28,015 nt of DNA from a virus. Position 1 is the stretch's first letter. Each line of letters begins with the position of its first letter. Below, piece after piece: positions 7,840-16,787 of the stretch. Location: positions 1 to 28,015 of IMG/VR virus record IMGVR_UViG_3300020470_005127. One strand, given 5' to 3'. A program made the translations under genes and the position numbers. The notes beneath the pieces were generated by a model, which saw nothing but the letters and a program-made list of their open reading frames with translations, was not told the DNA's origin and made no database searches.

Positions 7840-9058
7840 TTTCCTCTAAGTATGTAACTATGCGATTGGAAGCCATACCATCATTATAATCATCAAATAA
7901 TTTTAATAATTCTGAGTAATCTTTTTTTGACTCATCAGTCAAAAATTTCAAATCATAATCATAATTGTATGTACCTTTATTAATTATATCCTTTACTCTC
8001 TCATTGTCCTTTTTAAATAATTCTATTCTATCAAAATCAACTAAATTCTTAAATTCATCTATCGTTTCTAATTCATGAACTCTCATCCAAAATTTAGCAG
8101 AACCATCTCCCGCCCCAACAGAATCCTCTTCTAAATAAACATTTACATCATTTCCCCTATCCAAATAAGTACAATGATTATTTATGTTAACTACTTTTTT
8201 ATTCATAAGTAACGGTGGATACATAACCGAACCAATAACTCCTATATGTATATCACATATCGAATACATAGAAAACAAATCAAAATGGTCTCTAATAACA
8301 TTAACATTCTTCACTCTAAAATCAGGCAGAAAATCGTTCATCCACATAGAATTAAATGGTTCACCTGGAAATGGTTTATAATGTATTTGATAATCGTCAG
8401 TTATTTTATCAGATAAATTTTCTAGCAATTCAAATGCTATATTTCTATCCATATTTATCAATCCATAAAATAAAATTTGTTTCTTATTTTTATCTATACC
8501 ATACTTCTCATAAACTTCATTATTTACACCACCCAATATATTATTATCATAACAAGGGTTGCCAACAACTATAGATTTATCGAAACCATCAAAATCAACC
8601 AACTTTTTTCTATTCTCCAAACAAAAATCACTATGGTCAAAAAATAAATCAATATCACTTTGTGGATATTTTGTTCTTGATATTGCTTCCAATCTAGATT
8701 CAATCACATTAGCTATTTGAGTATTAACTTCAACTAAAATTATTTTTGTATTAAATTTCTCTTTAAACTCTCTCAATACGCTTTGTTCAGGATCCCACCT
8801 TTCTCTATGCACAATCAAATATTGTGGTTTAAATGGTAGTGGTATATTAAGCGTATCTGATATCAACTCTCCTTTAAAATCATATTCTGTTCCACTAGAA
8901 TCATACATATATTTTTCCATTTCACTTTTCGGATAAGCTGTGAGATTATTTGGATTATATAAAAAAAATGATTCATGCCCTCTTTTTAATAATTCAACAT
9001 GTATTGGACTTAAATATGCAATTCCTTTGGAATCTGATGAAAATAATAGAATACGCAT
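7820..9058 (-). CDS. Putative GT-B glycosyltransferase or glycerophosphotransferase-like
   Basis: This 412-aa protein has two Rossmann-like halves. The N-terminal half opens with MRILLFSSDSKGIAYLSPIHVELLKRGHE, the first strand, loop and helix of a GT-B fold. The C-terminal half begins near QILFYGLINMDRN, followed by IHYKPFPGE and CDIHIGVIGSVMYPPLL, which resemble the donor-binding strands in CDP-glycerol glycerophosphotransferase and related GT-B enzymes. No signal peptide or membrane segment is seen. The ATG at 9058 follows the methyltransferase stop by one base. Donor and acceptor cannot be inferred. Confidence 0.68.
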   Translation of the reverse strand: MRILLFSSDSKGIAYLSPIHVELLKRGHESFFLYNPNNLTAYPKSEMEKYMYDSSGTEYDFKGELISDTLNIPLPFKPQYLIVHRERWDPEQSVLREFKEKFNTKIILVEVNTQIANVIESRLEAISRTKYPQSDIDLFFDHSDFCLENRKKLVDFDGFDKSIVVGNPCYDNNILGGVNNEVYEKYGIDKNKKQILFYGLINMDRNIAFELLENLSDKITDDYQIHYKPFPGEPFNSMWMNDFLPDFRVKNVNVIRDHFDLFSMYSICDIHIGVIGSVMYPPLLMNKKVVNINNHCTYLDRGNDVNVYLEEDSVGAGDGSAKFWMRVHELETIDEFKNLVDFDRIELFKKDNERVKDIINKGTYNYDYDLKFLTDESKKDYSELLKLFDDYNDGMASNRIVTYLEENELKLL

Positions 9059-9059
9059 A

Positions 9060-9596
9060 TTAAACTTTTACAGCCAACACTCCCAAATTTTTTATGGGTG
9101 TTCCCCAATACTGTGGTTCTAACTCTGGATAAAATTCATCAGTTAAATCATACTGCCATTCTCCAGCGTCAAATGTATAAGCATCAAATCCCAAAGCTTT
9201 AAAGTCTTTAGCCAAATCAACATCTGTCCACATATTCTGATGTGCCATAAGTGGATTCCAAGCTACATAATCAGCAGGTGGAAATAATGTTTTCTTCATA
9301 GACCTAAATGGTAACTTACCATCAATCCATAATTTAATCACATATCCACCATCCGTATGTATAACTTTAATACTACCACCTTCTTTTAATTTCCTTTGCA
9401 TATCCAATAAAAATTGTTTATACTTTGGTATAGGCACATGTTCCAATGTATGTTCAAGAAAAAATTCATCAACAACACCATCCTCTTCTATGAACCCATC
9501 TAAATCTAATATATCATGATTTACATCACAATCATCCTCTAAATTCACATGAATATATTCTGTACCTCTTCCTCTACCACCTAAATTATATTTCAT
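9060..9596 (-). CDS. Predicted SAM-dependent methyltransferase (COG4627-like)
   Basis: The 178-aa product resembles compact class I methyltransferases found in LPS and phage clusters. It begins [25 protein letters not shown], a degenerate glycine-rich SAM-binding loop followed by the acidic strand end, then [14 protein letters not shown] (about 42-55), the hallmark motif of this family, and [16 protein letters not shown]. The usual G-x-G-x-x-P loop is altered to GGRGRG. It overlaps gmd by ATGA. It may methylate a sugar or lipid-linked intermediate; the substrate is unknown. Confidence 0.72.
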   Translation of the reverse strand: MKYNLGGRGRGTEYIHVNLEDDCDVNHDILDLDGFIEEDGVVDEFFLEHTLEHVPIPKYKQFLLDMQRKLKEGGSIKVIHTDGGYVIKLWIDGKLPFRSMKKTLFPPADYVAWNPLMAHQNMWTDVDLAKDFKALGFDAYTFDAGEWQYDLTDEFYPELEPQYWGTPIKNLGVLAVKV

Positions 9597-10552
9597 GATA
9601 ATAATCCTATATCATTTTCTACCATTCGACTTATCATTTCTTCAAATGATGTTTTTGGTGTCCATCCTAATTCAACTCTGGCTTTCGTTGAATCACCACA
9701 CAAAACATCCACCTCAGCAGGCCTCATATATCGTGGATCCTGTTTTACATAGTGACTCCAATCTCCAACACCAACACAATTAAAAGCTGCATCTAAGAAA
9801 TCTCGTATTGAATGTTCTACTCCAGTCGCAATCACATAATCATCTGGCTTATCTTGTTGTAACATCAACCACATACATTCTACATAATCTGGTGAATATC
9901 CCCAATCTCTTTTTGAATCTAAATTACCTAATGTTATATGATCCTGTAATCCCAAATGGATACGAGCGACACCATCAGTTATTTTACGAGTTACAAATTC
10001 TTTACCACGTCTCTCTGATTCATGATTAAATAAAATACCACTTACATTAAACATATCATAAGACTCTCTGTAGTTCTTTGTCATCCAATGAGCATATAGT
10101 TTAGCAACTCCATAAGGTGAACGAGGATAGAAAGGTGTGTTCTCATTTGCTGGATTCTCTACCATCTTACCAAACATTTCAGATGTTGACGCTTGGTAAT
10201 ATTTCACATCTTTACCATACTCTCTGATTGCCTCTAACATTCTTAATGCACCCATTCCACTAACATCGCTTGTTTGCTCTGGTGTGTTCCAACTCTCCCC
10301 AACAAATGATTGTGCTCCTAAGTTGTAAACCTCATGTGGATTTGACTCCCTCAATACTCTGACCAATGAATTCTGATCTGTTAAATCACCATTAACGAAA
10401 GTTATCTTACCTTCAAGATGACCTGTATTAGTTCTATTTTTTGTTGATGAACGCCTCTCCATACCATAGACTTCATATCCCTTTTCCAATAGTAAATCAG
10501 CAAGATAACTTCCATCCATACCATTTACACCCGTAATTAATGCTCTCTTCAT
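9593..10552 (-). CDS. gmd: GDP-mannose 4,6-dehydratase
   Basis: This 319-aa enzyme should convert GDP-D-mannose to GDP-4-dehydro-6-deoxy-D-mannose, the precursor of fucose, rhamnose, perosamine and colitose. It starts with the NADP motif [11 protein letters not shown] (7-17), has [12 protein letters not shown] (77-88), STSEMFG (122-128) and the catalytic Tyr-Lys in Y147GVAK151, and then [20 protein letters not shown], all specific for this family rather than for other sugar dehydratases. It is somewhat shorter than E. coli Gmd (373 aa), mostly at the termini. It forms a TAATG overlap with the preceding glycosyltransferase and an ATGA overlap with the following methyltransferase. No GDP-fucose synthase with a full-length match was seen; the RmlD-like reductase or RfbH-like dehydrase may take the product. 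Confidence 0.94.
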   Translation of the reverse strand: MKRALITGVNGMDGSYLADLLLEKGYEVYGMERRSSTKNRTNTGHLEGKITFVNGDLTDQNSLVRVLRESNPHEVYNLGAQSFVGESWNTPEQTSDVSGMGALRMLEAIREYGKDVKYYQASTSEMFGKMVENPANENTPFYPRSPYGVAKLYAHWMTKNYRESYDMFNVSGILFNHESERRGKEFVTRKITDGVARIHLGLQDHITLGNLDSKRDWGYSPDYVECMWLMLQQDKPDDYVIATGVEHSIRDFLDAAFNCVGVGDWSHYVKQDPRYMRPAEVDVLCGDSTKARVELGWTPKTSFEEMISRMVENDIGLLS

Positions 10553-11337
10553 TATAAAAATCTCCTTGCAATTCTATTAAATGTTGTATCATTACTCATT
10601 ATCTCTTTAACTGATAAATCCTTTAAGTAAGGATCCCAAGATATAGATTCCCACACATGGTGGCAATAAGCACCATCCAATTGTATATCTTGTTCAAACA
10701 TCAACTTAATACCAACTTGACTAGCAGTAGGTTCGTTGGAATGATAGAGTGGATAATGAAAACTACTATATGGTTCTATATGTAAAAGTTCTGGATATTG
10801 CTTTGATAATATAAATGGCATTTGAACTGCATGTTCAGCCCAATATTGGTCTCTACCTTTAGACCTATGTGATTGATAACTCATCAACCAATGTTTAAGA
10901 AACTCACTATCCTTTTCTGCCAAAATAACACCATCACAAAGCCCCTCAACATTTCCATCAGGTGTACCTTGTATTCCCAAAACACATTTGTTTTCCAACA
11001 AATCAGTAAATGGTTTCACCGATATCGTATCAACATCCATATAGATACCACCCTCTTCTAAAAGAACTTGTAACCTTATCACACCAGTTTGATGTGCTAC
11101 ATGTAAAAGTGGATTTCCAAAAATCTCTTTTGGTGGTTCTATCTTTACAAGCTCCAAATCATTTTCTATTTTTTCAAACCATTCACCACTCGGCTTATGT
11201 TTATAATAAAGATAAGCTTTCTCTGGCTTATTTAATTCTATAGCCGATTTGACTGAAAGGTAATGGCACAACTTCCACGGTTTACCACCAAAATCTTCAG
11301 ACAAACCAAAAACAAAATGCATTTTATTTGGTATCAT
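10552..11337 (-). CDS. GT32-type glycosyltransferase with DXD motif
   Basis: The 261-aa product matches the family whose members begin [10 protein letters not shown] and carry a DXD within [13 protein letters not shown] (93-104; D101 and D103 bind the metal and nucleotide sugar). The surrounding pattern, with [17 protein letters not shown] before the DXD and HHVWESISW near the end, is typical of the alpha-1,4-glycosyltransferase/OCH1-type proteins of capsule clusters. There is no membrane anchor. ATG at 11337 lies inside the end of the FkbM gene (14-base overlap). The transferred sugar is unknown. Confidence 0.87.
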   Translation of the reverse strand: MIPNKMHFVFGLSEDFGGKPWKLCHYLSVKSAIELNKPEKAYLYYKHKPSGEWFEKIENDLELVKIEPPKEIFGNPLLHVAHQTGVIRLQVLLEEGGIYMDVDTISVKPFTDLLENKCVLGIQGTPDGNVEGLCDGVILAEKDSEFLKHWLMSYQSHRSKGRDQYWAEHAVQMPFILSKQYPELLHIEPYSSFHYPLYHSNEPTASQVGIKLMFEQDIQLDGAYCHHVWESISWDPYLKDLSVKEIMSNDTTFNRIARRFL

Positions 11338-12178
11338 AATTAACCTCTAATTTATCTGGCACACAAATCAAATTATGACCAGAAAGTAATTCATCATTTT
11401 CCATTAAGACCACTTCATCCCCCAAATTTTCTATGTCTAATTTATTAGCAACTTCATCATAAGCTGTATAACCAATATTATTAATGACATTCATCATTTC
11501 TCGCATTTCTATAGAGTTCAGTCCAGTATAGATTTCCGTTATTATTACAGGAGAATCTCTATATATTATATCAACAAGAGTCTTTAAAATGTCTTTATCA
11601 TGTCCCTCTGTATCAATTTTTATTAAAGAAACTTCATTGTCAATTAAACTATTTTTTTCTAAAAAACTATCTAAATTTACACCCCAAACATCTATAGGTA
11701 TCTGATGACCAGTAACACCTACACCAAAATCAGTTCTCTCAGCATAACCACCATTACACAACCCATCATCTGAATAATGAAATCTCAATGGACCTTCATC
11801 ATCAGATACAGCATAATTAAATGGAATTATGTTTGGATGTAATTCTGCATTTTTTTCTAAAACCTCATAAGTAGCAGGATTACATTCAAATGAAATAACT
11901 TTATCAGCAAATAAAGAATAAGCCACAGACATATTACCACTCTGTGCACCAATATCAATAACTGTAGAATTTGGTTTTATGATTTTAGAAATATTATTTA
12001 ATATCTCATCCGTAAATAAAGAAATTAATTCCCATTCACCTTGCATTGGATGTAACCATCTATGATACTTAAAAGTTATTCCATTTCTTTCCAACTCAAC
12101 AATTTCCGTATCATAATGATTATTGGTTTCCTTTAAAACATTTAAGAATTCATCCCTATAACCTTTCATGTCTTGCAT
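11324..12178 (-). CDS. FkbM-family methyltransferase
   Basis: This 284-aa protein has the FkbM class I methyltransferase core: STVIDIGAQSGNMS (71-84) as the SAM loop, VISFECNPATYEVLEKN with the acidic residue E98 that would hold the SAM ribose, and later IKIDTEGHDKDILK, the family signature. These enzymes O-methylate sugars or small molecules. The N-terminal 60 residues are helical and precede the fold. The gene starts at ATG 12178, one base after the upstream glycosyltransferase stop. It fits methylation of a glycan residue; the acceptor is not known. Confidence 0.88.
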   Translation of the reverse strand: MQDMKGYRDEFLNVLKETNNHYDTEIVELERNGITFKYHRWLHPMQGEWELISLFTDEILNNISKIIKPNSTVIDIGAQSGNMSVAYSLFADKVISFECNPATYEVLEKNAELHPNIIPFNYAVSDDEGPLRFHYSDDGLCNGGYAERTDFGVGVTGHQIPIDVWGVNLDSFLEKNSLIDNEVSLIKIDTEGHDKDILKTLVDIIYRDSPVIITEIYTGLNSIEMREMMNVINNIGYTAYDEVANKLDIENLGDEVVLMENDELLSGHNLICVPDKLEVNYDTK

Positions 12179-12179
12179 A

Positions 12180-12815
12180 TTAAATTAACCCACTTATCTC
12201 TTCATTATAAAATTTATTCTGTTCTACTTGTTTATCTATCGTCTTTGGGTGTAGTATACAAAATGGTTTATCTGTTGGTAAGGTTGAATAGGTTTTATAT
12301 CCAGTTATCATCTCATGTACTTTCTTTTCCCAACGGATGTTAGGTCTATTTTTAAACAACCTACCTTGCCAATCAGGAAAGTTTATCCAACCATTTTCAT
12401 TCAATCTGTATCCATACATCCTACAATGTTGTTCTGTTATTCCATCCACAGTATTTATTCTTGGCACCCAAAATAAATCAATAGTTGGATTACCATCAAT
12501 AATTTCATGAACATTCTGAATCATCCACCTACTTATCATCTCATCAGCATCAAGATTAAAACTATACTCACCATTACACATACCTTTCAAATGATTCTTT
12601 TGTGAAGCAAAATCTTTCAATAGACTTCTTTGTTCAAATACTATATCATGTGCTGATACATAGAAATCTAATATCTGTTTTGTCTTTTCATTATCTGAAA
12701 AATCATCTAATATGACTATTTCATCATTGGGATTTTTCCACTTTACTAAGAACTTTAATAACTTCTCTAAAGTCTTATCTTCATTGTGTGTTAATATAGA
12801 ATAACTTATTTTCAT
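12180..12815 (-). CDS. Family 2 glycosyltransferase
   Basis: The 211-aa protein starts ISYSILTHNED (3-13) and has ILDDFSDN (35-42), both standard for GT2 enzymes, then FNLDADEM (86-93), where D89 and D91 form the DXD-like site. WEKKVHEMI (about 168-176) matches the acceptor-side motif of the WaaE/KdtX-like group that adds heptose or glucose to LPS cores. It is shorter than the usual 250 residues. Its ATG overlaps the preceding stop (TAATG). The function is likely addition of a sugar to a lipid-linked or LPS acceptor. Confidence 0.88.
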   Translation of the reverse strand: MKISYSILTHNEDKTLEKLLKFLVKWKNPNDEIVILDDFSDNEKTKQILDFYVSAHDIVFEQRSLLKDFASQKNHLKGMCNGEYSFNLDADEMISRWMIQNVHEIIDGNPTIDLFWVPRINTVDGITEQHCRMYGYRLNENGWINFPDWQGRLFKNRPNIRWEKKVHEMITGYKTYSTLPTDKPFCILHPKTIDKQVEQNKFYNEEISGLI

Positions 12816-13294
12816 TAATCAAAAGGACTTCCACCTGGTTTGTGTATGTATTCTTCTTGTATCGAAATAACTTTCATAGACGATAACTTTGGTGTCTTAT
12901 AACTACGATAGGATCTAACAAATACATTATCAGCTTTAATTATGTCATGATAAAATCTATCATTGTCCATATCTGTTGGTTCTTTTGGGTGTGAAATTTT
13001 TATCCTAAAATAATCTTCTTTCAATCTGACTAAATTTTCCATTCCAGTCTCACCCTTTCTAAAATCGATAAAATAAAATAATCTTTTAAGTTTTGATGGT
13101 GGTAAATAATTTAAATTCAAACCTTCTATAATTCTTTTCTTTGGATCACGATGTAAAAAAAGAAGAATGGGTTTTGGATCAGTAACATTAGGTACAGAAT
13201 AATTAAATGTCAGTATCATTCCAGGCAACAACCTTCCCAATGTCATTGTCTGTTGTTTAATTATTATTTTACTATTGTTGTATCTCGTTGCCAC
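12815..13294 (-). CDS. Conserved phage protein of unknown function
   Basis: This 159-aa protein is not an obvious enzyme. It has an N-terminal strand-rich part (PGMILTFNYSVPNVTDPKPI), followed by FLHRDPKKRIIEGLNLNYLPP, a pattern I associate with uncharacterised proteins of T4-like marine phages. No cysteine pairs, signal peptide or membrane segments are seen. The start is GTG, preceded by TGGAAA about six bases upstream; the next methionine is residue 17, so the exact start is uncertain. It overlaps the zinc-ribbon gene by 23 bases and ends in a TAATG with the glycosyltransferase. Two phage-type genes here interrupt the sugar cluster. Confidence 0.65.
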   Translation of the reverse strand: MATRYNNSKIIIKQQTMTLGRLLPGMILTFNYSVPNVTDPKPILLFLHRDPKKRIIEGLNLNYLPPSKLKRLFYFIDFRKGETGMENLVRLKEDYFRIKISHPKEPTDMDNDRFYHDIIKADNVFVRSYRSYKTPKLSSMKVISIQEEYIHKPGGSPFD

Positions 13295-13673
13295 TATGAC
13301 TTTCCATTGTTCTTACTATATTAAAAGCATCACTAAAATGTGGCATCTCAACCTTTGTAGACTCCGTTCCCAACTTAGTTATAATATGCCATATCAATTT
13401 CCCATCCTTAACATCAGGCGTTATATAATAATTTTCACTTGTAAAAACTCCCGGCAACCAATTCCTACCACCTATATTTTTACAAATAGATTTGAATTTA
13501 TCATCTAAATCATCAGTTAATTTATCTTTATAATCACTACTTGACGCATACCCACAATGGACACACTGCATACTTTGTCTTTCATCACCAAGTAAAATTA
13601 AAGTGTCTTCTTCATTCCCCTCTTCCACACAGCAAGGACACTTTACTCTCAATCTCATATCATCGAAACTCAT
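13272..13673 (-). CDS. Phage zinc-ribbon protein of unknown function
   Basis: The 133-aa protein begins with a likely zinc ribbon: C12-x-C14-C15 (KCPCC) and C37-x2-C40 (CVHCGY), separated by a strand. The remaining 90 residues contain a predicted mixed fold (NWLPGVFTSENYYITPDV, LIWHIITKL). Such small ribbon proteins are common in T4-like phages and may bind nucleic acid, but no specific role is known. It starts at ATG 13673, overlapping the preceding glycosyltransferase stop (ATGA). Confidence 0.65.
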   Translation of the reverse strand: MSFDDMRLRVKCPCCVEEGNEEDTLILLGDERQSMQCVHCGYASSSDYKDKLTDDLDDKFKSICKNIGGRNWLPGVFTSENYYITPDVKDGKLIWHIITKLGTESTKVEMPHFSDAFNIVRTMESHSGNEIQQ

Positions 13674-15034
13674 ATCTTCTTCAACTTTGGTAAATTAAGT
13701 TTTTTAGGTGTAGATGATTCATTAGAATCCCCCACCTTTTTCAATTTAGGTAATTTCAAAGAAACCTGCTTTGGTACATTTGCAATTATATCATCAATAA
13801 TTTTACTAAAATCATTAGCCATCTTTTCTAAAGAAAAATCTTTTCTATTCTTTTTACCAAGCCTCTTAGCTTTTTTTAAAATACTACTATGATTTTTATG
13901 TAAAAGTCTTAATTTTCTTTTTACATCATCTTCATTAACATCATACCACTTAGATTGTTCAACTACTATTGGATGCCAAACATTCGATTTTGGAACTTCT
14001 TTTAATTTACCCTGTATTATCAATGCCTCAGATGGATTTAAGAAATCCATGTGACCACTCCAATTTGGAGCAATTACAGGTAAGTCACAACAACTAGCCT
14101 CTAACATCGGCCTTCCAAATCCTTCACCATGTGTACAAGTTAAGAAAGCCTTTACCTTAGAATGATTATATAACATAGCCATTTGTTTAATTGTCAAATC
14201 CCCATGTATCAAATATACATTAGGAATTTGAAAATCTCCAAATTGTTCCATAATACCTTTTATTTTTTTTGTTGTCTCATGTTTATCCATAATTGAAAAA
14301 CCAGAACCATTCGTTTTTAACAACAATGCGGGCATCTTATCTTTTGGAACATTTGTAAATGCTTCCAAAAATGTTTTTATCATCAAAGAGATATTCTTTC
14401 TATCCTCTCCATAACCACCCTTTCCCCACAGACCAACATGTAAATAAACAAAATTTTCTTTTTTTAATAATTCATCCAAATCATACACAAATTTTGATTT
14501 CACATCCTTCAAATCAAATGGTTTATAAACATCAATATCAACACCTTCCCCCAATACAGAAATTGGTTTAGTTAATTTATGCTCTCCCAATTTTACTTTT
14601 TGACCATTCCTATCATCTGTCTTATCATAAACAGTTCCCGTAAAAGTTTTAGCAGTAAACTTTGATGGTACTATATTTAAATTCATTTTATTACACCCCT
14701 CAATGAATTCAGGAGAAACTATATCAGTCTCAACACCAGCAGTTATACCTAAATTATATTTACCAACTTGAGCAAATTCATTAGGTATTCTTATATCAAT
14801 ATAAATATCTGGTTGAGAATCTAAATTGGTTTCTACTGATAAAACATCCAATAACTTTTTATGCCTTGGTACTTCTTTATCTAAATGATTTCTAGGTGTT
14901 TCCCCCCACTTTGTATCAATACACTTAATATCCAAATCCTCTCTATCCATAATCGAATAAAACAGAGAGCGAGCATGATCACCATAACCACTTCTTGTAT
15001 TAAATGGTGCTGTCATAACAACTTTTGTTTTCAT
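13670..15034 (-). CDS. GT4-type glycosyltransferase with repeated C-terminal tail
   Basis: From the ATG at 15034 the product is 454 aa. It is a GT-B retaining glycosyltransferase: KVVMTAPFNTRSGYGDHARSL at the N-terminus is the acceptor-side loop, and CTHGEGFGRPMLEA holds the E-x7-E donor site of family GT4. A lysine-rich helical stretch follows. The last 30 residues contain a short imperfect duplication, LKLPKLKKV and LNLPKLKKI, separated by a serine-rich linker; this is not part of the enzyme fold. The longer frame opening at 15070 would overlap the previous gene by 40 bases and has no good ribosome site; the chosen ATG overlaps the stop (ATGA) and has GGAG five bases upstream. It pairs with the next GT4 enzyme upstream. 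Confidence 0.85.
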   Translation of the reverse strand: MKTKVVMTAPFNTRSGYGDHARSLFYSIMDREDLDIKCIDTKWGETPRNHLDKEVPRHKKLLDVLSVETNLDSQPDIYIDIRIPNEFAQVGKYNLGITAGVETDIVSPEFIEGCNKMNLNIVPSKFTAKTFTGTVYDKTDDRNGQKVKLGEHKLTKPISVLGEGVDIDVYKPFDLKDVKSKFVYDLDELLKKENFVYLHVGLWGKGGYGEDRKNISLMIKTFLEAFTNVPKDKMPALLLKTNGSGFSIMDKHETTKKIKGIMEQFGDFQIPNVYLIHGDLTIKQMAMLYNHSKVKAFLTCTHGEGFGRPMLEASCCDLPVIAPNWSGHMDFLNPSEALIIQGKLKEVPKSNVWHPIVVEQSKWYDVNEDDVKRKLRLLHKNHSSILKKAKRLGKKNRKDFSLEKMANDFSKIIDDIIANVPKQVSLKLPKLKKVGDSNESSTPKKLNLPKLKKI

Positions 15035-16401
15035 ATCTTCTCCATATAATATCTTTGCCTCGGTTCCCAATTATCAAAAGCGCCATCCATAGAATCTATA
15101 AAATTTTGTCCCATAGCTTTAGCTGTCATTTGATTTTCTTCACAAAATTTCTTACCTAAACCACCAAGTCTTTTTCTCTCATCTCTACCCATATCATAAA
15201 ACTCACGAAGAGCAATGGCAGCATCTTCAGGCTCACACCTATCATCCCAAATATATGGTGTCGGTGGTGAACCTTGTAATGAACGACTTGTCGGCCATAC
15301 AGGTTTTACCCATTCTCCGTGTTCTTTATAACGGCCTTTATGATTACTACCAAGTTCAACATAATCATCTGGTGTCAATAAGTTTCCATCATCATCTCTA
15401 AATCCACATTGGTCTTGTAATCCACCTGTAACATTAACAATAATCGGTGTTCCAACTGTAAGTGCTTCAGCACTACCCAATCCGAACCCTTCATTACTCG
15501 CTAAATTAATATAAACATCCGCTGAATTAAAAACTAAATTCATATCCCCATCTTCAAAAGAATTATTATGTATATGGTGTGTGAAACAAACATCATATTC
15601 TGGCATTAAATGCTTCATCAGTCTTGGTAAATCAGTTCCATTTTCATCGCTTGGTGTACAATGAAATATCAATACACATTCTTCCCTTTGTTCAGGAGTT
15701 AACTCATCCATAAAGTATTTATAAGCCATAGCCACATCACCAGGTTGCTTTCTTCTGATGTTTCTGTTACTATAAAGAATTCTAAATTTTTTATCTGTTA
15801 ACCCAAATTTATCATTAAACTCCAACAGAGAATTATCATCATCATCCACTTTTTTATATCTTCTATCTGAAATACCATGTGGAACATAAGTGGTTTGCCA
15901 ATCTTCATAACCATGAGGTTTTAATAATCTTTTATTTATACCATAAGTTTGTTTTGATATTGACATCAATAAATCAGAACTTCTGTAGTAATTCGTATTG
16001 TATTGTGGATCTGGCAAATCATCCCAAATATTATAATAGAATATTGGAATATCCCTACGAATTTCTGCCTCTATATTATAAAGCCAAGTCCAAAACCTTG
16101 GATCTGTATAATGTAATATAGCATCTGGTTTTTCTCTTTCCAATATAACTCTAACTATATCAGGATTACCATAACCACTCGTAGGATATATTGTTAACTT
16201 AGCATCCTTAACACCTGAAATTTCAGCTATAGCTTTATCCATATTAACAACATTTCCTTCTTCAGGATGTTTTATTGCACCAGCTAATTGTACCCAATCA
16301 TATTGGTGAAGTGTCTCAACAACAATATCCTTAGATACAGTAGCTATTCCACTATGCATTCTTAAATCATCAGACATCAATAATATCTTCTTCTTAGCCA
16401 T
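15031..16401 (-). CDS. GT4-type glycosyltransferase
   Basis: This 456-aa protein has a GT-B fold. The first strand and loop read KKILLMSDDLRMHSGIATVS (3-22), and the donor half has ILYSNRNIRRKQPGD, then SNEGFGLGSAEAL, where the E-x7-E pair marks GT4 retaining enzymes; GTPIIVNVTGGLQDQCG follows. The tail ends with a region common to phage-encoded versions of this enzyme. No signal peptide or membrane helix. ATG at 16401 has GAGG about five bases upstream, so it could be an independent translation start after the short gap. It is the first gene of the long sugar block and is coupled by ATGA to a second GT4 enzyme. Confidence 0.87.
   Translation of the reverse strand: MAKKKILLMSDDLRMHSGIATVSKDIVVETLHQYDWVQLAGAIKHPEEGNVVNMDKAIAEISGVKDAKLTIYPTSGYGNPDIVRVILEREKPDAILHYTDPRFWTWLYNIEAEIRRDIPIFYYNIWDDLPDPQYNTNYYRSSDLLMSISKQTYGINKRLLKPHGYEDWQTTYVPHGISDRRYKKVDDDDNSLLEFNDKFGLTDKKFRILYSNRNIRRKQPGDVAMAYKYFMDELTPEQREECVLIFHCTPSDENGTDLPRLMKHLMPEYDVCFTHHIHNNSFEDGDMNLVFNSADVYINLASNEGFGLGSAEALTVGTPIIVNVTGGLQDQCGFRDDDGNLLTPDDYVELGSNHKGRYKEHGEWVKPVWPTSRSLQGSPPTPYIWDDRCEPEDAAIALREFYDMGRDERKRLGGLGKKFCEENQMTAKAMGQNFIDSMDGAFDNWEPRQRYYMEKI
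15040..15043 (-). promoter_or_regulatory. Ribosome-binding site deciding the start at 15034
   Basis: GGAG on the minus strand is five bases before the ATG at 15034, inside the last codons of the upstream glycosyltransferase. It supports this ATG, in an ATGA stop-start overlap, over the longer reading frame that begins at 15070. Confidence 0.7.
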
Positions 16402-16418
16402 ATAACCTCACTTCAAAA

Positions 16419-16550
16419 TTAATCTTTTAATAATTTCTTTTTTACTTTTTTGTTGTCTTTGAGTAAATGTTCTTCAATCCTCAAAAGTATATCACGAATT
16501 TCTTTTAAAATTCTATCATTCCCTGCAGTTCCCATTCCACTGGGTTTCAT
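16419..16550 (-). CDS. Small helical hypothetical protein (43 aa)
   Basis: ATG at 16550 overlaps the stop of the ribbon-helix-helix gene (TAATG) and opens a 43-codon frame ending TAA at 16419. The protein is MKPSGMGTAGNDRIL at the start, then one amphipathic helix with heptad-like spacing of I and L (ILKEIRDILLRIEEHLL) and a lysine-rich end. It has no recognised homologue. It fills nearly all of what would otherwise be a 148-base gap, and codon choice is AT-rich like its neighbours. Stop-start coupling to a regulator gene is the best argument that it is real. Confidence 0.5.
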   Translation of the reverse strand: MKPSGMGTAGNDRILKEIRDILLRIEEHLLKDNKKVKKKLLKD

Positions 16551-16750
16551 TAGAATTGACTCCCACTTACATACAAAGCATCATATGTTTCAAAATTTTC
16601 CTTTATAACATTTTCTCTTAAATACATATGCATTGATCTGTTTACAAGTTTTTGTAAATTCATAGATGAATTGACAGTTTTTGTTTTGAAATCTCTATAC
16701 AGACTTTCTATAACCTTTACGGATGTAAGTTTTACCTTAGTATCTTCCAT
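16550..16750 (-). CDS. Ribbon-helix-helix-like protein, possible DNA-binding regulator
   Basis: The 66-aa protein has an N-terminal strand KVKLTSVKVIE followed by two helices (SLYRDFKTKTVNSSM and NLQKLVNRSMHMYLRE), the layout of Arc/MetJ-type DNA-binding proteins. Length fits a dimeric ribbon-helix-helix repressor. Small RHH proteins of this pattern are frequent in T4-like phages. ATG at 16750 has AGGAG seven bases upstream. It is followed by the 43-aa frame and preceded by a 37-base AT-rich gap. Its target is unknown. Confidence 0.65.
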   Translation of the reverse strand: MEDTKVKLTSVKVIESLYRDFKTKTVNSSMNLQKLVNRSMHMYLRENVIKENFETYDALYVSGSQF

Positions 16751-16787
16751 TTATAACTCCTATTATACATATATAAATATATATATA

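Noticed and set aside
15035-15070. Longer N-terminus for the GT4 gene starting at 15070
   Set aside because: It would overlap the preceding gene by 40 bases without a good ribosome site; the ATG at 15034 has GGAG and an ATGA overlap.
15711-15727. TATAAATA, the T4 late promoter consensus, on the minus strand
   Set aside because: It is inside a glycosyltransferase coding region (codons for YKYF); such 8-mers are expected by chance in AT-rich DNA. Another at about 1384-1391 is rejected for the same reason.
16751-16787. TATAAT and AT-repeat as a promoter before the ribbon-helix-helix gene
   Set aside because: The TATAAT directly touches the AGGAG, so a start 7 bases downstream would remove the ribosome site, and there is no -35 box.
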